Assembly: GCA_963764585.1 (NCBI GenBank)
Contig: CAVXTB010000011.1
Span: forward strand, 124,001 to 188,000
Length of the DNA stretch: 64,000 nt
Source of the DNA: JAOPZW01 sp963764585
GTDB lineage: Bacteria > Actinomycetota > Thermoleophilia > Solirubrobacterales > Solirubrobacteraceae
Direction: 5' to 3'
Shown here: positions 11,123 through 18,921 of the stretch, piece after piece
Layout of the letters: every line of letters begins with the position of its first letter
How positions within the stretch are numbered: position 1 is the first letter of the stretch
Program-made: the position numbers and the translations under genes
Notes under the pieces: model-generated
Seen by the model: only the letters and a program-made list of their open reading frames with translations
Told to the model about the DNA's origin: nothing
Databases searched by the model: none

Positions 11123-11830
11123 GTGGCCATCCTGCGCAGCATCCGCGCCCGCCTCGCCGACGCCCGCGCCCGGCGGCGCCTGTCGCCCACCGCCCGCCGC
11201 GTCACCCGCGAGCGCCTGACCTACCTCTCGGCCGAGAAGCTCGCCAACCTCGAGTGGTGCGCGCGCGAGGTGCAGCGCCGCGGCGTGCCCGGCGACGTCG
11301 TCGAGGCCGGCGTCGCGCTCGGCGGGTCGGCGATCGCGCTGGCCGACCGGCTGACGCCCGAGCGCGCCTTCGACGGCTACGACGTCTTCGGCACGATCCC
11401 GCCGCCGTCGGAGCGCGACGGGGCCGACGCGCACGAGCGCTACGACGTCATCGCCTCCGGCGGGTCGACCGGCATCGGCGGCGACCCCTACTACGGCTAC
11501 GTCGACGACCTCTACGAGCGTGTCGTCGCGAGCTTCCGGGCGCACGGCGTCGAGCCCGGCGAGCGCGTCCGCCTGCACCGCGGGCTCTTCGAGGACACCC
11601 TGCATCCCGGCGGCGCGCTGGCCCTCGTCCACATCGACTCCGACTGGTACGACCCGGTCCGCCTGTGCCTCGAGCGCACCTACCCGCACCTGTCGCCGGG
11701 CGGGTTCGTCGTCCTCGACGACTACCACGACTACGAGGGCTGCCGCACGGCGACCGACGAGTTCCTCGCCGAGCACGCGGACCTCGTGCCGGTGCGCGAG
11801 AGCGGCAACCTCGTCCTGCGGAGGGCGTGA
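11123..11830 (+). CDS. TylF/macrocin O-methyltransferase-like class I methyltransferase
   Basis: 235 residues from GTG 11123, with TAGACA ending 7 nt upstream and no Shine-Dalgarno sequence. The SAM-binding motif VVEAGVALGGSAIALA and the metal/substrate region HIDSDWYDPVRLCLE followed by GGFVVLDDYHDYEGCR are characteristic of the TylF family (PF05711), which O-methylates sugars or related hydroxyls. It is translationally coupled (GTGA) to the following AraC gene. The true substrate is unknown. Confidence 0.85.
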   Translation: MAILRSIRARLADARARRRLSPTARRVTRERLTYLSAEKLANLEWCAREVQRRGVPGDVVEAGVALGGSAIALADRLTPERAFDGYDVFGTIPPPSERDGADAHERYDVIASGGSTGIGGDPYYGYVDDLYERVVASFRAHGVEPGERVRLHRGLFEDTLHPGGALALVHIDSDWYDPVRLCLERTYPHLSPGGFVVLDDYHDYEGCRTATDEFLAEHADLVPVRESGNLVLRRA

Positions 11831-12660
11831 CGCCGGTCGGGGACGTCCGTGTCTGGCGTGCCGGCGCCGCGCTGTGCATGCGCGGCGCGACGAGCTCGTA
11901 CGCGGTGGACCCAAACGGGGAGTACGTCGTCGGCGTCGTGCTGGCCGGCGGCATGGAGGTGCGCCGCGGCGGCGAGCGCCACCGCTTCGGCCCGGGCGAC
12001 GTGTGCGCCTGGGACCCGTCGGCGCGCCACGCCGGGCGCCCGTGGAACGGCGAGCACTGGGAGGCGCGCCTGATCGTGCTCGAGCTGCCCGCGATCGACG
12101 CGATCGTGCGCGAGCCCGACGAAATGGGGCGCGACCTCGCGTTCCCGCGCCCGCGGGTGCGCGACGCCCGCCTGGCGCAGCGGTTCGTCGCGCTGCACGC
12201 GGGGCTCGAGCGGCCGGCGTGGGCGCTCGAGCGCGACGTGGCGCTGAGCGAGTGGCTGACCGACCTGGCCGACCGCCGGGCCGAGCCGCTCGCCGCGCGG
12301 GCCGCGCGCCGCGACCCGGCGCTCCGGCGCGCCTGCGAGCTGCTGGGCGACGACCTCGCGGCGAACCTCACGCTCGACCAGCTCGCCGCGGCCGCCGGCG
12401 TCAGCCGCCACCGCCTGACGCGCCTGTTCCGCGCCGCCTACGGGCTGCCGCCGCACCGCTTCGCGCTCGCGCAGCGCGTCCGCGCGGCGCGCCGGCTGCT
12501 CGAGCGCGGCGTCGCGGTGGCCGACGTCGCCCAGCAGACCGGCTTCTTCGACCAGAGCCACCTGCACCGCCACTTCCGGCGCACGCTCGGCATGACGCCC
12601 GCGCGCTACGCCGAGCTGGCGCGCTCAGACGTACAAGACGCGCGGGCACGCGCCGCGTAG
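11827..12660 (+). CDS. AraC family transcriptional regulator
   Basis: 277 residues from GTG 11827 (GTGA overlap with the methyltransferase stop). The N-terminal cupin-like sensor reads VVLAGGMEVRRGGERHRFGPGDVCAWDP; the C-terminal double helix-turn-helix includes LTLDQLAAAAGVSRHRLTRL and VADVAQQTGFFDQSHLHRHF. Length and layout are typical of arabinose-type sensors. The overlap suggests it controls, or is controlled with, the methyltransferase. Confidence 0.9.
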   Translation: MTPVGDVRVWRAGAALCMRGATSSYAVDPNGEYVVGVVLAGGMEVRRGGERHRFGPGDVCAWDPSARHAGRPWNGEHWEARLIVLELPAIDAIVREPDEMGRDLAFPRPRVRDARLAQRFVALHAGLERPAWALERDVALSEWLTDLADRRAEPLAARAARRDPALRRACELLGDDLAANLTLDQLAAAAGVSRHRLTRLFRAAYGLPPHRFALAQRVRAARRLLERGVAVADVAQQTGFFDQSHLHRHFRRTLGMTPARYAELARSDVQDARARAA

Positions 12661-12670
12661 CGTTCGCGCG

Positions 12671-13102
12671 GTGACGATCACCGCGCACTTCGTCGTCCCC
12701 GATGCGGCCGAAGCAGCCGACTGGTACGCCCGCGCCTTCGGCGCCGTCGAGCGCGAGCGGATCCCGCTGCCCGGCGGCACCGTGCTGATGGTCGAGCTCG
12801 AGATCGCCGGCTCGACGGTCAACGTGGCCAGCGAGTTTCCCGACGCCGGCATCGTGTCGCCGCTGACGATTGGCGGCACCGCGACCGTGCTGCAGATCGA
12901 CACCGACGACGCCGACGCCCTGTGGGCGCGGGCGCTCGCCGCCGGCGCCGAGGTCCGCCAGGAGCTCGCCGACGCCTTCTGGGGCGAGCGCCACGGCCAG
13001 CTCACCGACCCCTTCGGCCACCGCTGGAACGTCGCGCAGCACATCCGCGACGTGCCGCATGAGGAGAAGGTGGCCGCGGCGGCGGCGATGTTCGGGGGCT
13101 AA
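12671..13102 (+). CDS. VOC (glyoxalase/bleomycin resistance) family protein, PhnB-like
   Basis: 143 residues from GTG 12671; TAGCGT, which includes the previous stop codon, ends 7 nt upstream. One VOC module pair is seen: FVVPDAAEAADWYARAFGA for the first half, and DTDDADALWARALAAGAEV with LTDPFGHRWNVAQHI for the second. Such proteins are metal-dependent lyases, dioxygenases or binding proteins; the substrate cannot be predicted. It is the last gene before the palindromic element. Confidence 0.88.
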   Translation: MTITAHFVVPDAAEAADWYARAFGAVERERIPLPGGTVLMVELEIAGSTVNVASEFPDAGIVSPLTIGGTATVLQIDTDDADALWARALAAGAEVRQELADAFWGERHGQLTDPFGHRWNVAQHIRDVPHEEKVAAAAAMFGG

Positions 13103-13134
13103 GCGCTCCCGCGCGTGCGGCGTCCTGCTGCCGG

Positions 13135-13429
13135 GGCACTGAGGGGGAGAAGCCGCTGCGGTCGCGCCGCCGTGGCTTCTTGCCCGGCCGCCCGGGAGCG
13201 GCCCCGCGTGCGTGGTTCACAACACCTTCGCCCTGGCCGCCGTGGGCGCCCCCGCGAACTGTCCTGCCCAGGGTGGCCACTGCGCCCTCCAGGCAGGACG
13301 GTTCCGCGAGCGGTCCGCGAGGGTGTTGCGAAACACGCGCGCCCTGCACCAATACGCGCGCCGCTCTGCGCAGCCGCGCGCGACCGGGCACGACGCCACG
13401 GCGGCGCGACCCCGGCGGCGTTCCCCCTC
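13135..13429. repeat. Long palindromic element, copy 1
   Basis: About 295 bp of nested inverted repeats. It starts with GGCACTGAGGGGG, whose reverse complement ends copy 2. A perfect 16-bp pair lies at 13161-13176/13395-13410, an imperfect pair at 13211-13226/13322-13337 and an apical pair at 13257-13268/13292-13303. It shares with copy 2 an identical 26-nt block (13322-13347 = 54524-54549) and a 28-nt block (13381-13408 = 54583-54610), but the apical palindrome is different. Within these blocks GTGTT-GCGA-AACAC can form a hairpin with a GNRA-type loop. The gap between the convergent genes holds nothing else. Confidence 0.85.
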
Positions 13430-13430
13430 G

Positions 13431-13554
13431 CGAGCGTCTCGCCGCCCGACTCGACGCAGGTCGACGTGACAAGCGCCTCCCAGTCGAACCCCGGCCGCCA
13501 TGCCGGGTGCTCGACGCGCCAGATCCAGAGACCGGGTGCCACGTCGATCGTCAC
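13431..13554 (-). pseudogene. 5' fragment of an MBL-fold metallo-hydrolase gene
   Basis: GTG 13554 overlaps the SnoaL gene stop as GTGA, so a real third gene of this operon began here. The first 41 codons read like the N-terminus of an MBL-fold hydrolase (VAPGLWIWRVEHPAWRPG, then CVESGGETL). At about 13431 this gives way to the palindromic element, so the HxHxDH active-site region and about 200 residues are missing. The frame stays open into the element, but that part is repeat sequence. Confidence 0.65.
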
Positions 13555-13967
13555 GAGCGCGCCCGCCAGATCGCGTCGAACGCGGCGGCGTCAAGCGGCA
13601 GCAGCCAGCACGCCGCGACGCGCTCGCCGCGCAGCCGGTAGAGCCCGACGGTCGACCAGCGCCGCTGCACGCCGCCGATCGTCGCCGTGCCGTCGGTGAG
13701 GACCGCGACGCTGTCGCCCTCGCCGACGAGCACGTCGCCGGGATGCATGCGGAACGTCCGGTCGGCGAGGTCGCGGCGCCGGGCGAAGTAGTCGAGCACG
13801 GCGTCGATGCCGCGGTACTCGCCGGCGATCGCGTTCGCACCTGGGACGACCCAGAGGATGTCGTCGGTGAGCACGTCGCGGAGCGGGTCGGCGGAGCCGC
13901 CCGCGTAGAAGCCCGCCTGCGCCTCGTGCAGGCGGGCCAGCACGCGCTGCGCTTCCGCGCGGGTCAT
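13551..13967 (-). CDS. SnoaL/NTF2-like protein
   Basis: 138 residues from ATG 13967 (ATGA overlap with the sigma factor stop). The fold is indicated by HEAQAGFYAGGSADPLRDVL, VVPGANAIAGEYRGIDAV and the C-terminal strands VGLYRLRGERVAACWLLP. Members bind small hydrophobic ligands or act as isomerases/hydrolases. Its position directly after an ECF41 sigma factor, which itself carries a SnoaL domain, suggests a role in the same signalling circuit or as a target. Confidence 0.85.
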   Translation of the reverse strand: MTRAEAQRVLARLHEAQAGFYAGGSADPLRDVLTDDILWVVPGANAIAGEYRGIDAVLDYFARRRDLADRTFRMHPGDVLVGEGDSVAVLTDGTATIGGVQRRWSTVGLYRLRGERVAACWLLPLDAAAFDAIWRARS

Positions 13968-14842
13968 GCGCCGCCGAGGTGCGCGAGCTTGTCGGGGTTG
14001 GCGATGATGCGGACCACCTGGACGAAGCCGTCGGCGACGTCGAGGGACAGGACGGCGACCGGGTTGCCGTCGGCGTCGCGCGCGAGGCGGCCGGGCCGGC
14101 CGTTGACCTCGACGGGGTGCAGCGTGACGCCCTCGGCGCCGCCCCCGGGGCGGGCGATGGCGACCATGAAGCGCGCGACGCGGTCGCGGCCATGCAGCGT
14201 CTTGCGCGGGGCCTGGGCCTTCCCGCCGCCGTCGGTGTAGGTGTAGGCGTCGGCGGCGAGCATCTCGACGAGCGCGTCGAGATCGCCGCTCTGCGTGGCG
14301 GCCACGAAGCGCTCGGTCAGCTCCTCCTGGGCCTGGCGGTCGGCCTCGAAGCGCGGGCGCTCGTCGTCGACGTGGCGGCGCGCGCGCGTGACGAGCTGGC
14401 GCGCGTTGTCCTCGCTGCGGTCGATGATCTCGGCGATCTCGTCGTAGGGGTAGTCGAAGACCTCGCGCAGCAGGAAGGCGGCGCGCTCGACGGGCGACAG
14501 GCGCTCGAGCAGCACGAGGAAGGCGAGCGACAGCGAGTCGGCAAGCTCGGCCTGCTCGCCGGGGTCGGGGGCGCTCTCGTCGGCCAGCAGCGGCTCGGGC
14601 AGCCACGGGCCGACGTACTCCTCACGCCGCGCGCGCGCCGATCGCAGATGGTCGATCGCCAAGCGCGTGGTGATCGAAGACAGGTACGCCTTGGGGTTCT
14701 CGACGTCCTGAGGCTGGGCGCGGTGAAAGCGCAGGAACGCCTCCTGGACGATGTCCTCGGCCTCGCTGACGCTCCCGATCATCCGGTAGGCGATCGAGAA
14801 GAGCAGCGGGCGAAGCTCTGGATGCAGGTCGGTCTCGGTCAC
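13964..14842 (-). CDS. ECF41-type RNA polymerase sigma factor with fused SnoaL domain
   Basis: 292 residues from GTG 14842. Region 2 is at about 10-75 (FSIAYRMIGSVSEAEDIVQE), region 4 at about 115-170 (LSPVERAAFLLREVFDYPYD), and a C-terminal SnoaL-like domain follows. The three hallmarks of group ECF41 are present: WLPEP after region 2, DGGGK in the fused domain and NPDKL near the end. In this group the C-terminal extension, not an anti-sigma factor, controls activity. It follows the c-di-GMP protein gene by 5 nt and is coupled to the SnoaL gene. Its usual partner enzyme genes are absent. Confidence 0.93.
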   Translation of the reverse strand: MTETDLHPELRPLLFSIAYRMIGSVSEAEDIVQEAFLRFHRAQPQDVENPKAYLSSITTRLAIDHLRSARARREEYVGPWLPEPLLADESAPDPGEQAELADSLSLAFLVLLERLSPVERAAFLLREVFDYPYDEIAEIIDRSEDNARQLVTRARRHVDDERPRFEADRQAQEELTERFVAATQSGDLDALVEMLAADAYTYTDGGGKAQAPRKTLHGRDRVARFMVAIARPGGGAEGVTLHPVEVNGRPGRLARDADGNPVAVLSLDVADGFVQVVRIIANPDKLAHLGGA

Positions 14843-14847
14843 GTCCG

Positions 14848-17088
14848 CTACGACGAGGCAGCGGACCCCACTGTGACACGCAACGCCCGCAGCAGCGCGT
14901 CCACGACGTCGGGATCGAACTGCGTGCCGGCGCTCTCGCGCAGCTCGGCCTCGGCGGCTGCCGGCACCAGGCCCGCGCGATAGGGGCGGTCGGCGATCAT
15001 CGCCTCGTAGGCGTCGGCGACGGCGAGGATGCGCGCCTCGACCGGGATCTCCTCGCCGGCCAGCCCGTCGGGGTAGCCGCGCCCGTCGAAGCGCTCGTGG
15101 TGGCGCAGGACCCAGACGGCGATGTCGCGCAGGTGGGCGTGCTCGAGGATCCGTGCGCCGATCTCGGGGTGGCGGCGGATCTCCTCCCACTCGCCGACGT
15201 CGAGCGGGTGGGGCTTCTGCAGGACCTTGTCGGAGATGCCGAGCTTGCCGATGTCGTGCAGCACGCCGGCCGCGCGCAGGCGCTCGGCGCGGACCGTCGG
15301 CCAGTCGAGCTGGCGCGCGATCATCTCGCACAGGCGCCCGACGGTCTGGGAATGGCGGGCGGTCCCGCCGTCGCGCATGTCGAGCGTCTCGGCCAGCAGC
15401 ATCGCCGCGGCGAGCTGGTCGTCCGATGCGCCGCCGGCCTCGCGCAGGTCGTCGAGCAGGCTCAAGGTCTCGGCGTGGTAGAGCACGCAGCGGTCGCGGC
15501 CCAGGCGCTTGGCGGCGTAGAGCGCGCGGTTGGCGGCGCGGAGCAGCTCGTGCGCCGTGTCCAGCTCGCAGGACGCCGCGGCGATGCCGACCGACACCGA
15601 CACGGGCGTCGCGAAGTCGTGGAACTCGGCGCGCACGGCCAGGCGCAGGCGCTCGGCGACGGTCAGCGCCTCCTCGCCGGGCGTGCCGGGCAGCAGGATG
15701 GCGAACTCCTCGCCGCCCAGGCGCGTCGGCACGTCCGAGCCGCGCGTGCAGCGGCGCAGCACCTCGGCGAAGCGGCGCAGGACGTCGTCGCCGGCCTGAT
15801 GGCCCAGCGAGTCGTTGACGCGCTTGAAGTTGTCGAGGTCGCAGACGAGCAGCGCGAGGCCCGCGTCGCTGGCCATGCGACGCTCGATGCGCGGCTCGAA
15901 CTCTCGCCGGTTGCGCAGCCCGGTGAGCGGGTCGTGCTCGGCCAGGTGGCGCATGTGCTCCAGACGGCGGCCGGACTCGATCGCCGCGCTGGCCTGGTTG
16001 GCGAAGGCGCGCAGCGTCTGCAGGCGATCGGTCGTCGGCAGCAGGCGATCGGCGGGGTCGTCGACCCAGACGACGCCGACGATCTCGCCGTCGGGGTCGT
16101 GCAGCGGGACGAGCAGCCAGTGCGAGCGCCAGGCGAGCGGGCCGCGACCGTTGCGACTCGAGGCGTGGATGTGGTGCAGCGCGGCCGGCGCGAGCGGCAG
16201 CGCGGCGGCGCGATCGAGCAGGACGCAGCCGTTGCGCCCGCGCGCGGGGTCGAGCAGCGGCGCGAGCTCGGCGAGGGTGACCTCGGGGATCGCCGCGAGC
16301 TCGTCGCCATCCCACCCGCTGCTGGCGAGTGGAACGAGCGCGGCGCCGGGCTCGCGCGGCAGGAAGAGCAGGACCTTCTGGAAGCCGAGCGCCTCGCGGA
16401 TGGCGGCGCACACGGCGTCGAGCATCTCCTCGGCGCTGCCGCGCGCGGTGATCTGCGCCGAAACGCGCAGCAGGTGCTCGACGGCGATGCGGTGGCGGTG
16501 GCTCTCGGCGCCGGCCTGCGCGTTCTCGACCGCCACCGAGGCGTGCGCGGCCACCGCGCCGAGGATCTCGAGCTGGGCCTCGGTCGGGCGCTTGCGCGAC
16601 GCCGGCTCGTCGATCGAGAGGATGCCCAGCAGCGCCCCGTCGGTGCCGCGCAGCGGCACGAGCAGCGCGTCCTCGGGGTGCCAGGCGTCGGCGCCCTCGC
16701 CGGCGGGCGCGTCGGGGAGCCACACCGGTGTGCGGTCCTTGGTCCAGTCGATCTCGCCCTGGTGGATGAGGTAGGCGCCGTGGCGCTCGAAGCGCGGGGT
16801 GAGCAGGTGCGCCCAGTCGCTCCAGACGGTCGTGGTGCCCAGCAGGAAGTCGCGGACGCCCTGGTTGCCGTGGACGACGACGACCTCGAAGTCGTCGAAG
16901 GCGGGGCGGTGCAGGTTGACGGCGACGGTGGCGAACCCCAGCGAGCCTGCGATCACGCGCGCGATCGCCTCGAGCACGGGGGTGAGGCTGTCGCCCGTGC
17001 GCATGGCCTTCGCGACGTCGAGCAGACCCCGCAGCTCCCCGAGAGCGGAGGCCTCGGTCCCATGAGTTGCTGGACTCGGCGGCACCAC
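14848..17088 (-). CDS. GAF-GAF-GGDEF-HD-GYP cyclic-di-GMP signalling protein
   Basis: About 746 residues. The start is GTG 17088 (or 17085); TTG 17121, which overlaps the previous stop as TTGA, is a plausible alternative. Two GAF sensor domains (about 20-165 and 180-345) precede a GGDEF domain with an active-type GGEEF motif (RLGGEEFAILLPG) and an HD-GYP phosphodiesterase with HDIGKLG and HHERFDGRGYPDG. It could therefore both make and break c-di-GMP. No transmembrane segment is seen, so it should be cytoplasmic. It is in one operon with the LysM protein upstream and the sigma factor downstream. Confidence 0.93.
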   Translation of the reverse strand: MVPPSPATHGTEASALGELRGLLDVAKAMRTGDSLTPVLEAIARVIAGSLGFATVAVNLHRPAFDDFEVVVVHGNQGVRDFLLGTTTVWSDWAHLLTPRFERHGAYLIHQGEIDWTKDRTPVWLPDAPAGEGADAWHPEDALLVPLRGTDGALLGILSIDEPASRKRPTEAQLEILGAVAAHASVAVENAQAGAESHRHRIAVEHLLRVSAQITARGSAEEMLDAVCAAIREALGFQKVLLFLPREPGAALVPLASSGWDGDELAAIPEVTLAELAPLLDPARGRNGCVLLDRAAALPLAPAALHHIHASSRNGRGPLAWRSHWLLVPLHDPDGEIVGVVWVDDPADRLLPTTDRLQTLRAFANQASAAIESGRRLEHMRHLAEHDPLTGLRNRREFEPRIERRMASDAGLALLVCDLDNFKRVNDSLGHQAGDDVLRRFAEVLRRCTRGSDVPTRLGGEEFAILLPGTPGEEALTVAERLRLAVRAEFHDFATPVSVSVGIAAASCELDTAHELLRAANRALYAAKRLGRDRCVLYHAETLSLLDDLREAGGASDDQLAAAMLLAETLDMRDGGTARHSQTVGRLCEMIARQLDWPTVRAERLRAAGVLHDIGKLGISDKVLQKPHPLDVGEWEEIRRHPEIGARILEHAHLRDIAVWVLRHHERFDGRGYPDGLAGEEIPVEARILAVADAYEAMIADRPYRAGLVPAAAEAELRESAGTQFDPDVVDALLRALRVTVGSAASS

Positions 17089-17117
17089 CCCGTTAATCGG
17101 CGCGACGCGCGCGAAGC

Positions 17118-18191
17118 TCAACCCCCGAAGCGGGCTCTCAGCGCCAAGACGTTCGCGACGTAACGCTGGGTCTCGGGAAGCATCCCGATGCGGCGCACCG
17201 AGCCGAGGCCCTGGTAGTACGCGGCGGCCGCCATCGCCGGGTCGCCGCCGGTCTCGCGCAGCAGGTGCGCGAGGTACAGCGAGCCCGCCTTGACGTTGTC
17301 GGTCGGCGACGACGGATCCAGGCGCGCGGAGCTCAGGTTGGCCTGCACCCAGCTCCACGTGCCGGGCATGACCTGCATGACGCCGCGGGCGTTGGCGCCC
17401 GAGACCATCGCGTTGTTGAAGCCGCTCTCCTGCCACGCGATCGCGGAGGCCAGCGACGACGGCGCGCCCTGGGCGGCGGCGAGGCTCCCGACCTGTGACG
17501 CGGTCAGGCGGCCGGGCGAGGCCATCGGCGCGGCCTGCGGGACGATCGTCCGCGTGGGCGCCGGCCCGCTGGCGGTGATCGCGGCGCCGGTCGGGAGCTT
17601 GATGACCGTGCCGGCGATCAGGCCGGCGTTGGGATCGAGCCCGTTCATGTAGGCCATCGCCGCGGCGGGGACGCGCGCGGCGGCGGCGAGGCCGCTGAGC
17701 GTGTCGCCGGGGCGCACCGTGTAGGCGCCCATCGCCTCGGGTGCCGAAGGCGCCGACGCCGCCTGCGCGACCGGTGCGCTGCCCGCGGCCGGGACGCGCA
17801 GGCTCGTGCCCTCGATCACCCACGAGTCGGTCTTCATGCCGTTGGCAGCCGCGAGCGCCGACAGCGAGACGCCGTGGCGCGCGGCGATCGCGCTGAGCGA
17901 GTCGCCGGCGACGACGCGGTACCCGCCGCCGCCGGTCCCGGCCGACGGAGCCGCGTTGACGGGCGGCGTCGGCGCCTGGCCGGGCGCGGGGATTGTCAGG
18001 TTCGTGCCGGCGACGACGCGCGCCTCGGGCGAGAGCCCGTTGGCGGTCGCGACGGCGCTCGTCGGCAGGTTGTTGGCCATCGCGATGCCCCACAGCGTCT
18101 CGCCGGGGGCGACCGTGTGGACGGCTGCCGCGGAGGTGGCAGGAATCAGGGCGCAGACCGCAAGCGCGGCCACGAGGGAACGGGCGAGCAT
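17118..18191 (-). CDS. Secreted LysM x3 lytic transglycosylase
   Basis: 357 residues from ATG 18191, with TAGGCA ending 6 nt upstream. A signal peptide (LVAALAVCALIPATSAAA) leads to three LysM peptidoglycan-binding repeats (about 25-68, 90-133, 157-200) and a C-terminal SLT-type domain. That domain carries the catalytic glutamate in AWQESGFNN and the substrate motif GVMQVMPGTW. It should cleave glycan strands in the wall. It heads the minus-strand operon with the c-di-GMP protein and ECF41 sigma factor, and is divergent from the acyltransferase at 18286. Confidence 0.93.
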   Translation of the reverse strand: MLARSLVAALAVCALIPATSAAAVHTVAPGETLWGIAMANNLPTSAVATANGLSPEARVVAGTNLTIPAPGQAPTPPVNAAPSAGTGGGGYRVVAGDSLSAIAARHGVSLSALAAANGMKTDSWVIEGTSLRVPAAGSAPVAQAASAPSAPEAMGAYTVRPGDTLSGLAAAARVPAAAMAYMNGLDPNAGLIAGTVIKLPTGAAITASGPAPTRTIVPQAAPMASPGRLTASQVGSLAAAQGAPSSLASAIAWQESGFNNAMVSGANARGVMQVMPGTWSWVQANLSSARLDPSSPTDNVKAGSLYLAHLLRETGGDPAMAAAAYYQGLGSVRRIGMLPETQRYVANVLALRARFGG

Positions 18192-18285
18192 GTGCCTTGC
18201 CTACCACCGACCGCCCGCGGCCAACGCGGGCCGCGCGATGTTCCGTGAACCTGCAAGTCACGGTTCACGTGCGATCCTGCGGGCG

Positions 18286-18873
18286 GTGACCGCCGCGCAG
18301 GCCAAGCTGTGGCTGCAGAAGTGGCGCTGGTACGAGCGCAACAGCCTGCCCTGGAATCGGGCTCGGATCCACTGGGAGTTCGCCCGCCGCGAGGCGTTCG
18401 TGCGCTGGCCGGTGCACGGCAACGTGCTCGAGGCGCTGCGCGAGGGGCGCCTGGAGGTCGGGGCGCACACGCTCCTGGAGCCCGGCGTCTGGATCACCGC
18501 GCCCGGCAGCGCCCGGGTCCGCATCGGCGAGGGGACGTTCCTGAACCTCGGCGTGATGGTCGCGAGCGTCGAGCTCGTCGAGATCGGCTCGCACTGCATG
18601 TTCGCCAACGGCTGCTTCGTCACCGACGGCAACCACCGCTTCGACGACGCGACCAAGCCGGTCACCTGGCAGGGCTTCACGACGAAGGGGCCCACGCGCG
18701 TGGGCGACAACGTCTGGTGCGGTGCCAACGTCGTGGTCACCAGCGGCGTGACGATCGGCGATCGCTGCGTGATCGGGGCCAACTCGGTCGTGACGACCGA
18801 CATCCCGTCGGGCTCGATCGCGGCCGGCGCGCCCGCCAAGGTGCTCAAGGCGATCGAGTTCGCCGATGTTTAA
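18286..18873 (+). CDS. Left-handed beta-helix (hexapeptide) acyltransferase
   Basis: 195 residues from GTG 18286. The C-terminal two thirds hold hexapeptide turns (RIGEGTFLNLGVMV, VELVEIGSHCMFANGCFVTD, RVGDNVWCGANVVVTSGVTI, RCVIGANSVVTTDIPSG) ending in AAGAPAKVL, typical of serine/sugar O-acetyltransferases. The basic N-terminus (KWRWYERNSLPWNRAR) may bind the membrane or acceptor. It opens the first polysaccharide locus and precedes a secreted protein gene by 48 nt. Confidence 0.9.
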   Translation: MTAAQAKLWLQKWRWYERNSLPWNRARIHWEFARREAFVRWPVHGNVLEALREGRLEVGAHTLLEPGVWITAPGSARVRIGEGTFLNLGVMVASVELVEIGSHCMFANGCFVTDGNHRFDDATKPVTWQGFTTKGPTRVGDNVWCGANVVVTSGVTIGDRCVIGANSVVTTDIPSGSIAAGAPAKVLKAIEFADV

Positions 18874-18921
18874 GGGGCTCGTCGACGTTTGCTGCCCTGC
18901 GCATCGGGCAGGGCAAGGAGC

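Noticed and set aside
13115..13699. Plus-strand frame across the palindromic element
   Set aside because: Its translation is repeat-derived and low-complexity, and a similar peptide appears from copy 2, as expected for shared DNA rather than a gene.
18192..18285. Possible c-di-AMP (ydaO) riboswitch before the LysM transglycosylase
   Set aside because: Only 94 nt to the divergent start and a -10 box 6 nt from the ATG, so there is no room for a leader RNA.
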